Shown here: in pieces, positions 22,950 through 29,533 of the stretch
Layout: each line of letters begins with the position of its first letter
How positions within the stretch are numbered: position 1 is the stretch's first letter
Source of the DNA: an uncultured Pseudomonas sp.
GTDB taxonomy: Bacteria > Pseudomonadota > Gammaproteobacteria > Pseudomonadales > Pseudomonadaceae
Direction of reading: 5' to 3'
Assembly: GCA_946886875.1 (NCBI GenBank)
Contig: CAMPJN010000004.1
Location: 1-29,533 of the forward strand
DNA length: 29,533 nt
Made by a program: the position numbers and the translations under genes
Notes under the pieces: model-generated
Database searches by the model: none
What the model was told of the DNA's origin: nothing
Seen by the model: only the letters and a program-made list of their open reading frames with translations

Positions 22950-24872
22950 ATGAAAAGGCACTACAGGCCGGATATTGACGGCATTCGCGCTATCGCAGTT
23001 ATGAGTGTGTTGATCTTCCACGCCGGGTTCGCGTCGTTTTCCGGCGGCTATGTCGGGGTGGACGTGTTCTTCGTGATCAGTGGTTTTCTGATTACGCGCC
23101 TGATCAAGGACGAAATCGAGGAGGGGCGTTTCAGTTTCGGCGACTTCTATGCGCGACGTGCCCGCAGGTTGTTCCCGGCACTGTTCGTAACAGTCGCAGT
23201 GGCTTTTCTCCTCGCCGTGCTGATGTTCTCGCCGGAGCATATGCGGCGTTTCGCCGGCGAGCTGATTTATGCGGTCACCAGCCTGTCGAATTTCTATTTC
23301 TGGGGTGAGAGCAATTATTTCGATGCCGATGCTCACTTCAAACCGCTGTTGCATACCTGGTCGCTGAGTGTCGAAGAGCAGTTCTATCTGTTCTGGCCAC
23401 TGCTGTTGGTTTTTTTGCTGACGCGTTTGCGTGGTATGTCGACAGCGCTGGCGATATTTGCGCTGGGGTGTATCAGCTTTGCGCTGAATCTGCTGTTTCA
23501 GGGCGGTGGAGATATTTTCAAGGACGTTTCTTCGACGCTGGCGCGAACGTTTGAGGACGGTGGATCGACGATTTACTTTCTAACGCCTTTTCGGATTTTC
23601 GAGTTCGCCATTGGCGCGGTACTGGTCTGGCTGATGGGCTTCAGGCCCAGAAACAACTGGCCTCTGGAGTTGTTGCTACTGATCGGATTGGTGTTGGCGG
23701 TCACGCCGGTGTTCCTCTACGACGAGACCTTGCTATTTCCCAGCTACTACGCGCTGGGACCCTGTCTTGGTGCCGCCTTGATGATCTACGCTGGTGAGGC
23801 TCGTTATTTGGGCCGGATTCTGAGCAATCCCCTGTCCGTGCGGATTGGCTTGATCAGCTACTCCTTGTATCTGGTGCACTGGCCTGTGTATGTGTTCTAT
23901 CGCTACTATGTATACGGCGAGCTCACCACGATCGAGAAATATGGGGTGTTGCTTGCGTCCTTCGCCCTGGCATTCGTGCTGTATCACTTCGTAGAACAAC
24001 GCTACCGGCACCCAGCACCGGCCGTTCGCCTGACTTCACAGGCTGCATTTGGTCTGGGTTGTGCATTGTTAGCTATGTTATTGATTCTGCCGGCCGCGAC
24101 AGCCTGGGCTAATGGAGGCTGGGCAAGCAGGGCGAAGACGTTTGTCGTTAATCTCAACGAAGTAAAGTGTGAGAGTGATACTTTCTGTGAACTGCAGGAA
24201 GGCTCAGCGGGAACAGTGCTTTTTGTTGGCGACTCCCATGTGGGGCATCATATGAAAACTTTGCTGGATAAATTTTCAGGCTATACGGTTCACGTTTTCA
24301 ACGTTTCGTCCTGCTTTTTTGGTAAAGAGTTTGGTAGTCGAGATCATAATGAGGGGCGTGGTAAGGTTTGTGAGCGTGCAAATCGTAATTTGAGATCTTA
24401 CATATCTGCCCATGGCCAAGACATTAGCTACGTGGTTCACGGGCAGCGGTGGCATGGCTATTTGGGGCGGTTGTACACCCTCTCGGGACATCAAGCTTTA
24501 ACTGGGAGCGATCAGCAGAAATATCGTGCCATGCTCCGAGATGTAGGAGAGTTGTATGTGTCTATTAATGCGAAGAAACTTGTATTGGGTGCAGCTCCTA
24601 ACTCTGCGGCCGGTTGTATGGATCGTTCAGATTTTTTGCCTATGAAGTGTCGCGGGCGTGGGCAGAATACATTGCGCCATGTGAGTATTTTTAAGAAAGT
24701 GTCCGAGCAAGGTGTTATTTCGGGGTGGAGCTTTATTCATCCGGTTGATTCTCTTTGTGGGGAAAAAAGATGTCGTGAGGTTATCGGAAATAGAAAGCTG
24801 TACAGGAACACCGATCATTTAACGCGAGACGGTAGTAATCTCGTGCTGCGGGGCTTTAGTGTTGAGTCCTGA
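22950..24872 (+). CDS. O-acyltransferase, AT3 membrane domain plus SGNH domain (OafA/YrhL-like)
   Basis: A 640-residue protein. Residues 1-390 are a ten-helix acyltransferase-3 domain starting YRPDIDGIRAIAVMSVLIFHAG, with GGYVGVDVFFVISGFLIT and SLSVEEQFYLFWPLLLV. The periplasmic SGNH-hydrolase-like domain follows: VLFVGDSHVGHH (Ser429) and NTDHLTRDG (His623). The usual DxxH of this domain appears here as NxxH (Asn620). The enzyme would move acetyl or other acyl groups to the exported glycan. GGTGAG precedes the ATG. The SGNH part (from about 24060) is clearly AT-richer than the AT3 part, suggesting mosaic assembly. Confidence 0.9.
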   Translation: MKRHYRPDIDGIRAIAVMSVLIFHAGFASFSGGYVGVDVFFVISGFLITRLIKDEIEEGRFSFGDFYARRARRLFPALFVTVAVAFLLAVLMFSPEHMRRFAGELIYAVTSLSNFYFWGESNYFDADAHFKPLLHTWSLSVEEQFYLFWPLLLVFLLTRLRGMSTALAIFALGCISFALNLLFQGGGDIFKDVSSTLARTFEDGGSTIYFLTPFRIFEFAIGAVLVWLMGFRPRNNWPLELLLLIGLVLAVTPVFLYDETLLFPSYYALGPCLGAALMIYAGEARYLGRILSNPLSVRIGLISYSLYLVHWPVYVFYRYYVYGELTTIEKYGVLLASFALAFVLYHFVEQRYRHPAPAVRLTSQAAFGLGCALLAMLLILPAATAWANGGWASRAKTFVVNLNEVKCESDTFCELQEGSAGTVLFVGDSHVGHHMKTLLDKFSGYTVHVFNVSSCFFGKEFGSRDHNEGRGKVCERANRNLRSYISAHGQDISYVVHGQRWHGYLGRLYTLSGHQALTGSDQQKYRAMLRDVGELYVSINAKKLVLGAAPNSAAGCMDRSDFLPMKCRGRGQNTLRHVSIFKKVSEQGVISGWSFIHPVDSLCGEKRCREVIGNRKLYRNTDHLTRDGSNLVLRGFSVES

Positions 24873-25515
24873 TGGGATCACAGTGGTAGTGCCGGCCTTC
24901 AACGAAGCTCAACGTATTAGCGCGGTCGTTACCGCGCTTGTATCCAGAGTCGACGAGGTGATTGTGGTCGACGACGGCAGCCGCGACGATACGGCCGCTA
25001 TCGCGGAGGCGGCCGGAGCCCGGGTGCTGCGACAGGCGTCGAACCAGGGCTATATCGCGGCGTTGCGCCGAGGTATTGCCGCTGCCCGCGCCGAGGTTAT
25101 CGTCACCCTGGCTGCAGACGGCGAGATGCCGCTGGACAGTATTACCGCCCTGGTTGCGCCGATTCGTGAGGGACGGGTGGATATGGTACAAGGGTGCCGC
25201 AGTTCTGTGGCCAGGCCTTCCGAACGCCTGCTGACCTGGTTGGCTGCGCTAAGAGGGCCGGTAGGGGATTCCGGCACCGGTATGCGCGCTATCCGCAGGG
25301 ATCTGGCGCAGCGCCTGGAACTGAGGGGCGCTTGCATCTGTGGTACGTTGGCCCTTGAGGTTCTGGCCAATGGCGGACGCATTGCTGAAGTTTCCATCCA
25401 CCTGCACAGGGTGCACAAGCCTCGTCGTATCGCCTGGTTCCATCTGCAACAGTTCTTCCATCTGCTGCCCTGGTTGTTGCGTACCTATAAGAATTCATCC
25501 AGCGAGCGGGTTTGA
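24859..25515 (+). CDS. GT2-family glycosyltransferase (DPM1-like)
   Basis: A 218-residue protein starting at GTG 24859, with GGGG just upstream; it overlaps the acyltransferase stop by 14 bases. It has ITVVVPAFNEAQRI, VIVVDDGSRDDTA, ASNQGYIAALRRGIAAARAE, the LAADGEMPLDSI metal region and GTGMRAIRRDLA. This matches dolichyl/polyprenyl-phosphate mannosyltransferase-like GT2 domains. No C-terminal membrane helices are present, so it is the short soluble form. It may charge a polyprenyl phosphate or add a sugar to the chain. It is followed by the next GT gene with a TGATG overlap. Confidence 0.82.
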   Translation: MLSPDGITVVVPAFNEAQRISAVVTALVSRVDEVIVVDDGSRDDTAAIAEAAGARVLRQASNQGYIAALRRGIAAARAEVIVTLAADGEMPLDSITALVAPIREGRVDMVQGCRSSVARPSERLLTWLAALRGPVGDSGTGMRAIRRDLAQRLELRGACICGTLALEVLANGGRIAEVSIHLHRVHKPRRIAWFHLQQFFHLLPWLLRTYKNSSSERV

Positions 25516-26702
25516 TGTCGCGCAAGATTCTTTTTTTGACGCTTTATTACCCGCCCGATCTTTGTGCAGGCTCATTCCGCGCCGCGGCGTTGAGCAAGGC
25601 GCTGCTGGCGCACGCCGGCGAAGATGTTCAGGTGGATGTCATTACCGGGCAGCCGTCGCGTTACGCGTCCTTTTCGCCCGACGCGCCCGGGATAGAAATT
25701 CGGGGTGCGCTGACGATCCGGCGAGTATTGCTACCCGCCAGGGGCAATGGTTTCTTGGCTCAGACCTGGCTGTTCCTGTGTTTTGCCCTTGCTGTACTGA
25801 GGGTGGTGCGGGGGCAACACTATGACCTGGTCGTGGCCACTTCGTCGCGCCTTATGACCGCTTGCCTGGGCAGCCTGATTGCCTGGCGCAAGGGCGCGCG
25901 GCTGTATCTGGATATTCGCGATATTTTCGTGGAAACACTGGCGGGAGTGTTTAACTCAACTATTTGGCGCCCTGGTGTATGGGTGTTCGGTCTCTTGGAG
26001 CGCTGGGCTATTTGTCGAGCTGACAGGGTCAATCTCGTCTCAGCTGGCTTCCTCGGCTATTTCCAACCTAGATATCCCGGCGGGCATTTTTCGCTACATT
26101 CAAACGGTGTCGACAGTGCGTTTCATGATTTTTCCCCCTGTCCGGTCAAGTCTGAAGAGGTCGCTAAACCGTTGCAGGTACTCTATGCAGGCAATATCGG
26201 GGATGGTCAAGGACTGCACTTGATAGTGCCGGAGTTGGCTGAGCGTCTGCGGGGCAGGGTGATTTTTCGGATTGTGGGTGGTGGTGGGCGCCTGGATGCG
26301 TTGCGTGAAGCCGTTTTGGCCAGGAACTTGGATAATGTCGAGCTGGTCGAACCCGTGTCGAGAGCAAATCTGTTGGGGATGTATAACGATGCGGACATAC
26401 TCTTCTTGCATCTGAACGACTTCAAGGCATTCCGGCGGGTGTTGCCGTCCAAGTTGTTCGAGTATGCTGCCACCGGTAAACCTATCTGGGCAGGGGTTGC
26501 CGGTCACGCGGCGGCGTTTATTTCCGTTGAATTGACTAACGTGGCGGTATTTCCGCCCTGCGATGCGAGGCAGGCGATGCTGGGTTTTGAGCGGTTGGAG
26601 CGGGGTTGCGTTGACCGCAGTGCCTTTGTCGAGCGCTACGCGCGCGCGCGAATCATGCAGGCAATGGCGTTGGATGTGCTTGACTTGCTGGAGCCCGCTT
26701 GA
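25515..26702 (+). CDS. GT4-family glycosyltransferase (WbuB-like)
   Basis: A 395-residue GT-B protein starting at ATG 25515, which shares its A with the upstream TGA. The N-terminus ILFLTLYYPPDLCAGSFRAA, the segment YDLVVATSSRLMTACLGSLIAW, DIRDIFVETLAGVF, VLYAGNIGDGQGL and the signature PSKLFEYAATGKPIWAGVAG are those of WbuB/WbpJ-type enzymes. These transfer FucNAc- or HexNAc-type sugars early in O-antigen synthesis. Its place directly before wbpV, as in pseudomonad clusters, fits addition of the second sugar to the WbpL product. Codon use is typical of Pseudomonas. Confidence 0.85.
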   Translation: MSRKILFLTLYYPPDLCAGSFRAAALSKALLAHAGEDVQVDVITGQPSRYASFSPDAPGIEIRGALTIRRVLLPARGNGFLAQTWLFLCFALAVLRVVRGQHYDLVVATSSRLMTACLGSLIAWRKGARLYLDIRDIFVETLAGVFNSTIWRPGVWVFGLLERWAICRADRVNLVSAGFLGYFQPRYPGGHFSLHSNGVDSAFHDFSPCPVKSEEVAKPLQVLYAGNIGDGQGLHLIVPELAERLRGRVIFRIVGGGGRLDALREAVLARNLDNVELVEPVSRANLLGMYNDADILFLHLNDFKAFRRVLPSKLFEYAATGKPIWAGVAGHAAAFISVELTNVAVFPPCDARQAMLGFERLERGCVDRSAFVERYARARIMQAMALDVLDLLEPA

Positions 26703-27670
26703 TGCGAGTTTTGGTGACGGGCGCTAACGGCTTTGTCGGTAATGCGCTGCTGCAGCAGCTTGTGGCACGAGGCGAAGTTGACGCGGTAGCTGGTTTGCGC
26801 AGGGCCGATGCATTTGCCAATAACCAGCTGTCCTGTGAGCAACGCGTCTTTGGCGATTTGGCCGCGGCATCCTCGAATGCCGACTCTTTTCGCGGAATCG
26901 ATGTGGTTGTGCATGCGGCTGCACGGGTGCATGTGATGCGCGAGGCTGTAGCGGATCCACTGGCGACGTTTCGCGCAGTGAATGTCGACGGCACTTTGCA
27001 TTTGGCTGCTGCTGCCGCAAAGGCCGGCGTGAAGCGCTTTGTATTTATCAGCTCGGTCAAGGTAAACGGTGAAGAAACCCTCCCTGACAGGGCCTTTACT
27101 GCTGCGGATAAACCTTGCCCGCTCGATGCTTATGGAGTCTCTAAATGGGAGACTGAGCAGGCTTTGCAGGCCTTCTGCGAGCAGGCGGGTATGCAGTGGG
27201 TGATCGTCAGGCCTCCGTTGATATATGGTCCAGGCGTGCGCGCCAACTTTCAGCGACTGATGGGGGGGCTCGCGCGAGGGGTTCCCTTGCCTTTAGGGGG
27301 GCTCGATAACAAGCGCAGCCTGGTGGCGCTGGATAATCTCGTGGATCTATTAGTAATTTGTTTAGCGCATCCAGCTGCTGCTAATCAGATTTTTATGGTC
27401 AGTGATGGCGATGATATTTCTGTAGCGGAACTGGCGAGGCGCTTGGCTGTGGTATTGCAGCGCCCCGCTCGATTGCTACCTGTGCCTCGATACTGGTTAC
27501 GTACCAGTTTGGAGTGGCTGGGGAGAGGGCCGGACGCGCAGCGTCTCTGCAGTGAGTTGTGTGTCGACATTGCAAAGAATCAATCGCTGCTGGGTTGGCG
27601 GCCACCGCATTCAGTTGAAAATGCTTTGAGGGAAACGGCCGAGCATTTCATGGCGAGTTCTTGTAAGTGA
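26702..27670 (+). CDS. wbpV: WbpV-like NAD(P)-dependent SDR reductase, copy 2
   Basis: A 322-residue paralogue of the protein at 239-1210. It has TGANGFVG (6-13), VVVHAAARVHVMRE, FRAVNVDGTLHLA, KRFVFISSVKVNGE and YGVSK (Tyr144, Lys148), and ends in LGWRPP. The two copies share the domain plan and many motifs but differ along the whole length, so this is not a recent duplication. It would supply UDP-QuiNAc from the WbpM product. In pseudomonads wbpL normally follows; here only a remnant does (27672-27782). It starts with a TGATG overlap and ends the long run of plus-strand genes. Confidence 0.82.
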   Translation: MRVLVTGANGFVGNALLQQLVARGEVDAVAGLRRADAFANNQLSCEQRVFGDLAAASSNADSFRGIDVVVHAAARVHVMREAVADPLATFRAVNVDGTLHLAAAAAKAGVKRFVFISSVKVNGEETLPDRAFTAADKPCPLDAYGVSKWETEQALQAFCEQAGMQWVIVRPPLIYGPGVRANFQRLMGGLARGVPLPLGGLDNKRSLVALDNLVDLLVICLAHPAAANQIFMVSDGDDISVAELARRLAVVLQRPARLLPVPRYWLRTSLEWLGRGPDAQRLCSELCVDIAKNQSLLGWRPPHSVENALRETAEHFMASSCK

Positions 27671-27671
27671 T

Positions 27672-27782
27672 ATGCGGTTTTTTGCTGCGTTATTAGCGGC
27701 GAGTTGGCCATTTGCAGATGCTACAAGCAGCCTGATGCTCGACGGTCCCTCATTTAGCGTGCCCACCCCGCGTTGCCTCTAG
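27672..27782 (+). pseudogene. wbpL: Decayed 5' remnant of a second wbpL
   Basis: Directly after the second wbpV, an ATG opens a 36-codon frame ending TAG 27780-27782. It begins MRFFAALLAASW and contains SSLMLDGPSFSVPTPR. This resembles the start of WbpL at 1207, where SLMDIPNDRSSHSVPVPR occupies residues 29-46, with short deletions. The place is exactly where wbpL belongs after wbpV. Everything beyond the PRGGG region, and any wbpM, is missing. The match is judged by eye, and a chance short frame is the alternative. Confidence 0.5.
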
Positions 27783-27827
27783 ACTGCAGGGGGAAGGCAG
27801 CGATGTTTTTTCGCACTCGAATGCAGA

Positions 27828-28376
27828 TTACTCCGGCCGCAACTGCTTAACCCGCGCCTGGCTTGCGGCCAATTGTTTGTCCAACGCTTCGTTGTAGTCG
27901 GCGAGCCAGCTGCGTGAGCCGGCGATCATGCCGGCGAGGTCGCGCATCCCCGCTTTTAGTGCGCTCAGACTTTGTTGAAAACTTTGTTCCTGCCCGATCA
28001 GGGTCTCGGTCAGTTGTTTTGTCAGCTCGAAGTTGTCGCCGCTGATCATCTGCGTGGGTTCTGCCACTGTGCGGTTTTGTAGGGCGGTGAGTAGGGCGCT
28101 TTGTTCGCTGAGTTGTTGCTGCAGCCCCACGACCTGTTGCTCCAGGGCGGAGGTTTTGGCCTGCATGGCTTCGACCTGGCTGGCGCTGATGCTTGCTTCT
28201 TCCTCGCTGAGGATGCTCATCAGGCCGGAGGTCAGCCAGCTGGCGAGGACCACCGCCAGTACCGCGGTCAAGGCGAAGAGAATGATGCGGTCGAGCTTTT
28301 GGCCTTTTTCCAGCACGCCTAAGCGCTGCTCGTCGCTGACGACTTCACTGCTTTCTTCGCGGGTTTCGCTGCTCAT
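27828..28376 (-). CDS. Single-pass membrane protein with coiled coil, unknown function
   Basis: The 182-residue reverse-strand protein has a short acidic cytoplasmic-type N-terminus, one hydrophobic helix (about residues 30-53, IILFALTAVLAVVLASWL) and then a Gln/Ser/Leu-rich coiled coil (about 59-102). A second helical stretch with KQLTETLIGQEQSFQQSL follows, and it ends KQLRPE. AGGGA lies about 10 bases upstream of its ATG. I do not recognise a named family. Codon use is ordinary for Pseudomonas and it points opposite to the glycan genes, so it is probably chromosomal backbone next to the O-antigen locus and not a member of the cluster. The 126 bases between its start and the IS66 end show no clear feature. 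Confidence 0.75.
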   Translation of the reverse strand: MSSETREESSEVVSDEQRLGVLEKGQKLDRIILFALTAVLAVVLASWLTSGLMSILSEEEASISASQVEAMQAKTSALEQQVVGLQQQLSEQSALLTALQNRTVAEPTQMISGDNFELTKQLTETLIGQEQSFQQSLSALKAGMRDLAGMIAGSRSWLADYNEALDKQLAASQARVKQLRPE

Positions 28377-28494
28377 TGCGCTTGTTTCCCTGACTGGGTT
28401 TATCGCTAGTATGGTTGTTTAGTGGCCGAGAGCCACTTTTTATGAGCGGTCTTAGCGGATGGTGGCACAGACCATGGGGAACCGTTAATAGGTT

Positions 28495-28530
28495 GTTGCA
28501 AAGTAAGCGCTCCACAAACCCCACCTGCCC
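28495..28530. repeat. Putative IS66 left terminal repeat with preceding 8-base target candidate
   Basis: GTAAGCG, the common outer sequence of IS66-family terminal repeats, begins at 28503. The eight bases before it (GTTGCAAA, 28495-28502) are the candidate target duplication, as IS66 elements usually duplicate 8 bp. The right end is outside the window, so neither the inverted repeat partner nor the second target copy can be seen. The inner limit of the repeat is approximate. Confidence 0.55.
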
Positions 28531-28584
28531 ATAGCTTGCCGATCATTGGATGCTGAGCTCCCGTTTTTCACTGGAGTTCATCCC

Positions 28585-28944
28585 ATGATGCGTCCCGATG
28601 CCAAGGTGCAGAAGGTCTACCTTTATCCAAAGCCCGTCGACTTCCGCAAATCCATCAACGGCCTGGCCGCCCTGGTTGAGCTGGATATCAAAGTGGAAGT
28701 GTTCAACCCGGTGCTGTTCGTGTTCCTCAATCGCACCCGTAGCCAGGTCAAGATCCTCTACTGGGAGCGCAATGGCTTTTGCCTGTGGCTTAAGCGTCTG
28801 GAAGCAGAGCGCTTCAAGAGCAAACCCGATGCCGGTGACGAGGCGATCGAACTGACGGTCGATGAATTGAACTGGCTGCTCGACGGCATCGACCTGTGGC
28901 GTAACCGGCCGCACCAGGTACTGACGCCGCGCTTCGTAGCCTGA
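28585..28944 (+). CDS. tnpB: IS66 family accessory protein TnpB (Orf2)
   Basis: A 119-residue protein with KVYLYPKPVDFRKSINGLAA, VFVFLNRTRSQVKILYWERNGFCLW and LKRLEAERF, the hallmark pattern of IS66 Orf2. This small protein is required for transposition of many IS66 elements, though its biochemical role is not settled. The length is normal for the family. GGAG lies 9 bases before ATG 28585; ATG 28588 is an equal alternative. A longer frame from 28546 is open but would start within the terminal region. Confidence 0.92.
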   Translation: MMRPDAKVQKVYLYPKPVDFRKSINGLAALVELDIKVEVFNPVLFVFLNRTRSQVKILYWERNGFCLWLKRLEAERFKSKPDAGDEAIELTVDELNWLLDGIDLWRNRPHQVLTPRFVA

Positions 28945-28963
28945 GCCGGTATAATCCGGCGCC

Positions 28964-29533
28964 ATGAAATCTGGCGCCGACAACCTTCCCGACGATCCCG
29001 TTCTGTCAAGCAGATGCTGCTGTTGGCGCACTGAAAGGTGGCGCAACTCCAAGAGCAGGTTGCCCTGCTGCGCCACAAATTGTTTTCGCCCAAGTCCGAG
29101 CGCAGCCCTGAAGATGCCGACTCACCGCAGTTGGCCATGTTCAACGAGGCCGAAGAGCTAATTGAAGCTTCGGCCGCCGCGCCAAGCGACGCCGAAGCTG
29201 AATCCGAAGAAGTTGTTGCCCCGGTCAAGCGTCGTGGCAAACGCAAACCGCTGCCGGCCAACTTGCCGCGCGTGGAAGTCATCCATGAGCTGCCTGAGCA
29301 CGAACAGACCTGCGCCTGCGGCGCCTGCAAGCAGGTGATCGGTGAAGAGACCAGCGAACAGCTGGAGATCATCTCGATGAAGGTGCGTGTGATCCGTCAT
29401 ATCCGCAAGACTTACGCTTGCAAGGCCTGCGAAACTGCTCCGGTTACCGCCAACAAACCGGCTCAACTGATTGAAAAGAGCCTGGCCAGCCCCAGCGTGC
29501 TGGCGATGCTGCTGACCACCAAGTACGCCGACG
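28964..29533 (+). pseudogene. tnpC: IS66 transposase TnpC, 5' part with disrupted frame
   Basis: ATG 28964 begins MKSGADNLPDDPVL, a normal IS66 TnpC start, but the next expected segment KQMLLLA is in another frame (one base appears lost near 29005). That second frame then meets TGA at 29032-29034. Beyond it the frame is open to the window edge and reads VAQLQEQVALLRHKLFSPKSE, a basic KRRGKRK stretch and the zinc-finger motif TCACGACKQVIGEE, all TnpC features. Thus the N-terminus is broken in two places while the body is intact. A shorter product from GTG 29038 is possible. Continuation to the right is unseen. Confidence 0.65.

Larger units (their letters stand above)
28503..29533 (+). mobile_element. 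IS66-family insertion sequence, left part (runs off window)
   Basis: A GTAAGCG terminus, an IS66 Orf2 (tnpB) and the 5' part of an IS66 transposase (tnpC) with its CxCGxC zinc motif occur in the expected order. No tnpA-like Orf1 is found between the terminus and tnpB (only 82 bases), so this is a tnpB-tnpC type element or one that lost tnpA. It inserted between the reverse-strand membrane protein gene and whatever lies to the right. Confidence 0.88.

Noticed and set aside
27783..27827. Possible intrinsic terminator after the second wbpV (CTGC...GCAG then a T-run)
   Set aside because: The stem is only about 4 bp and the T-run is separated from it, so it would not be stable.
1..29533. wzx flippase or wzy polymerase genes
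   Set aside because: No protein with the 10-14 membrane segments expected of these families was found; the only polytopic proteins are WbpL, WbpM, Wzm and the AT3 acyltransferase.
1..29533. CRISPR arrays, tRNA or rRNA genes, JUMPStart/ops element
   Set aside because: No regularly spaced repeats, cloverleaf-like sequences or ops-like motif were noticed on reading; the window is almost fully coding.

Overview
The window looks like a Pseudomonas chromosomal surface-polysaccharide (O-antigen) locus. The main evidence is the ordered trio wbpV-wbpL-wbpM (positions 239-4254), the GC-rich codon use of the flanking genes, and an IS66-type element of pseudomonad style at the right edge. No rRNA, tRNA, CRISPR array or phage genes were seen. 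Nearly everything from 1 to 27670 reads left to right, with many stop/start overlaps (ATGA, GTGA, TGATG).

Region 1 (1-4254) is the 3' end of one O-antigen cluster. It holds the tail of a UDP-glucuronate 4-epimerase-like gene, then wbpV (UDP-QuiNAc-forming reductase type), wbpL (initiating sugar-1-phosphate transferase to undecaprenyl phosphate) and wbpM (membrane UDP-GlcNAc 4,6-dehydratase). Region 2 (4255-6127) has a possible small reverse-strand gene and a beta-CASP metallo-beta-lactamase nuclease gene. It separates region 1 from a second, larger cluster.

Region 3 (6128-27670) is the unusual part: about 21.5 kb with 17 tightly packed genes. Sugar-nucleotide genes come first: a stand-alone APS kinase (cysC-type), wecB/wecC (UDP-ManNAcA), a short WbpM-like dehydratase, and a protein of the UDP-sulfoquinovose synthase (SQD1) family. 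An AT-richer block follows, with a two-domain glycosyltransferase, a GT4 enzyme, a 4-epimerase and a PAPS-type sulfotransferase with a long C-terminal coiled coil. Next come a GT2/CDP-glycerol-phosphotransferase fusion (TagF-like), an ABC exporter (Wzm, and a Wzt fused behind an N-terminal beta-propeller-like domain), a GT4 enzyme, an acyltransferase (AT3-SGNH), GT2 and GT4 enzymes, and a second wbpV paralogue. I infer that this cluster makes an ABC-exported glycan with three sulfur-related genes: one for PAPS, one for a possible sulfonated sugar, and one for sulfate transfer. The sulfotransferase-coiled-coil protein could act as a chain-capping ruler analogous to WbdD. That is a hypothesis, not something the sequence proves.

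Region 4 (27671-29533) holds what appears to be a decayed remnant of a second wbpL directly after the second wbpV. It is followed by a reverse-strand gene for a single-pass membrane/coiled-coil protein and the left part of an IS66-family element. That element has an intact tnpB and a tnpC whose 5' end is broken by frame changes. The two wbpV copies and the wbpL remnant suggest that two O-antigen clusters were joined in tandem and the duplicate wbpL-wbpM end was then lost.
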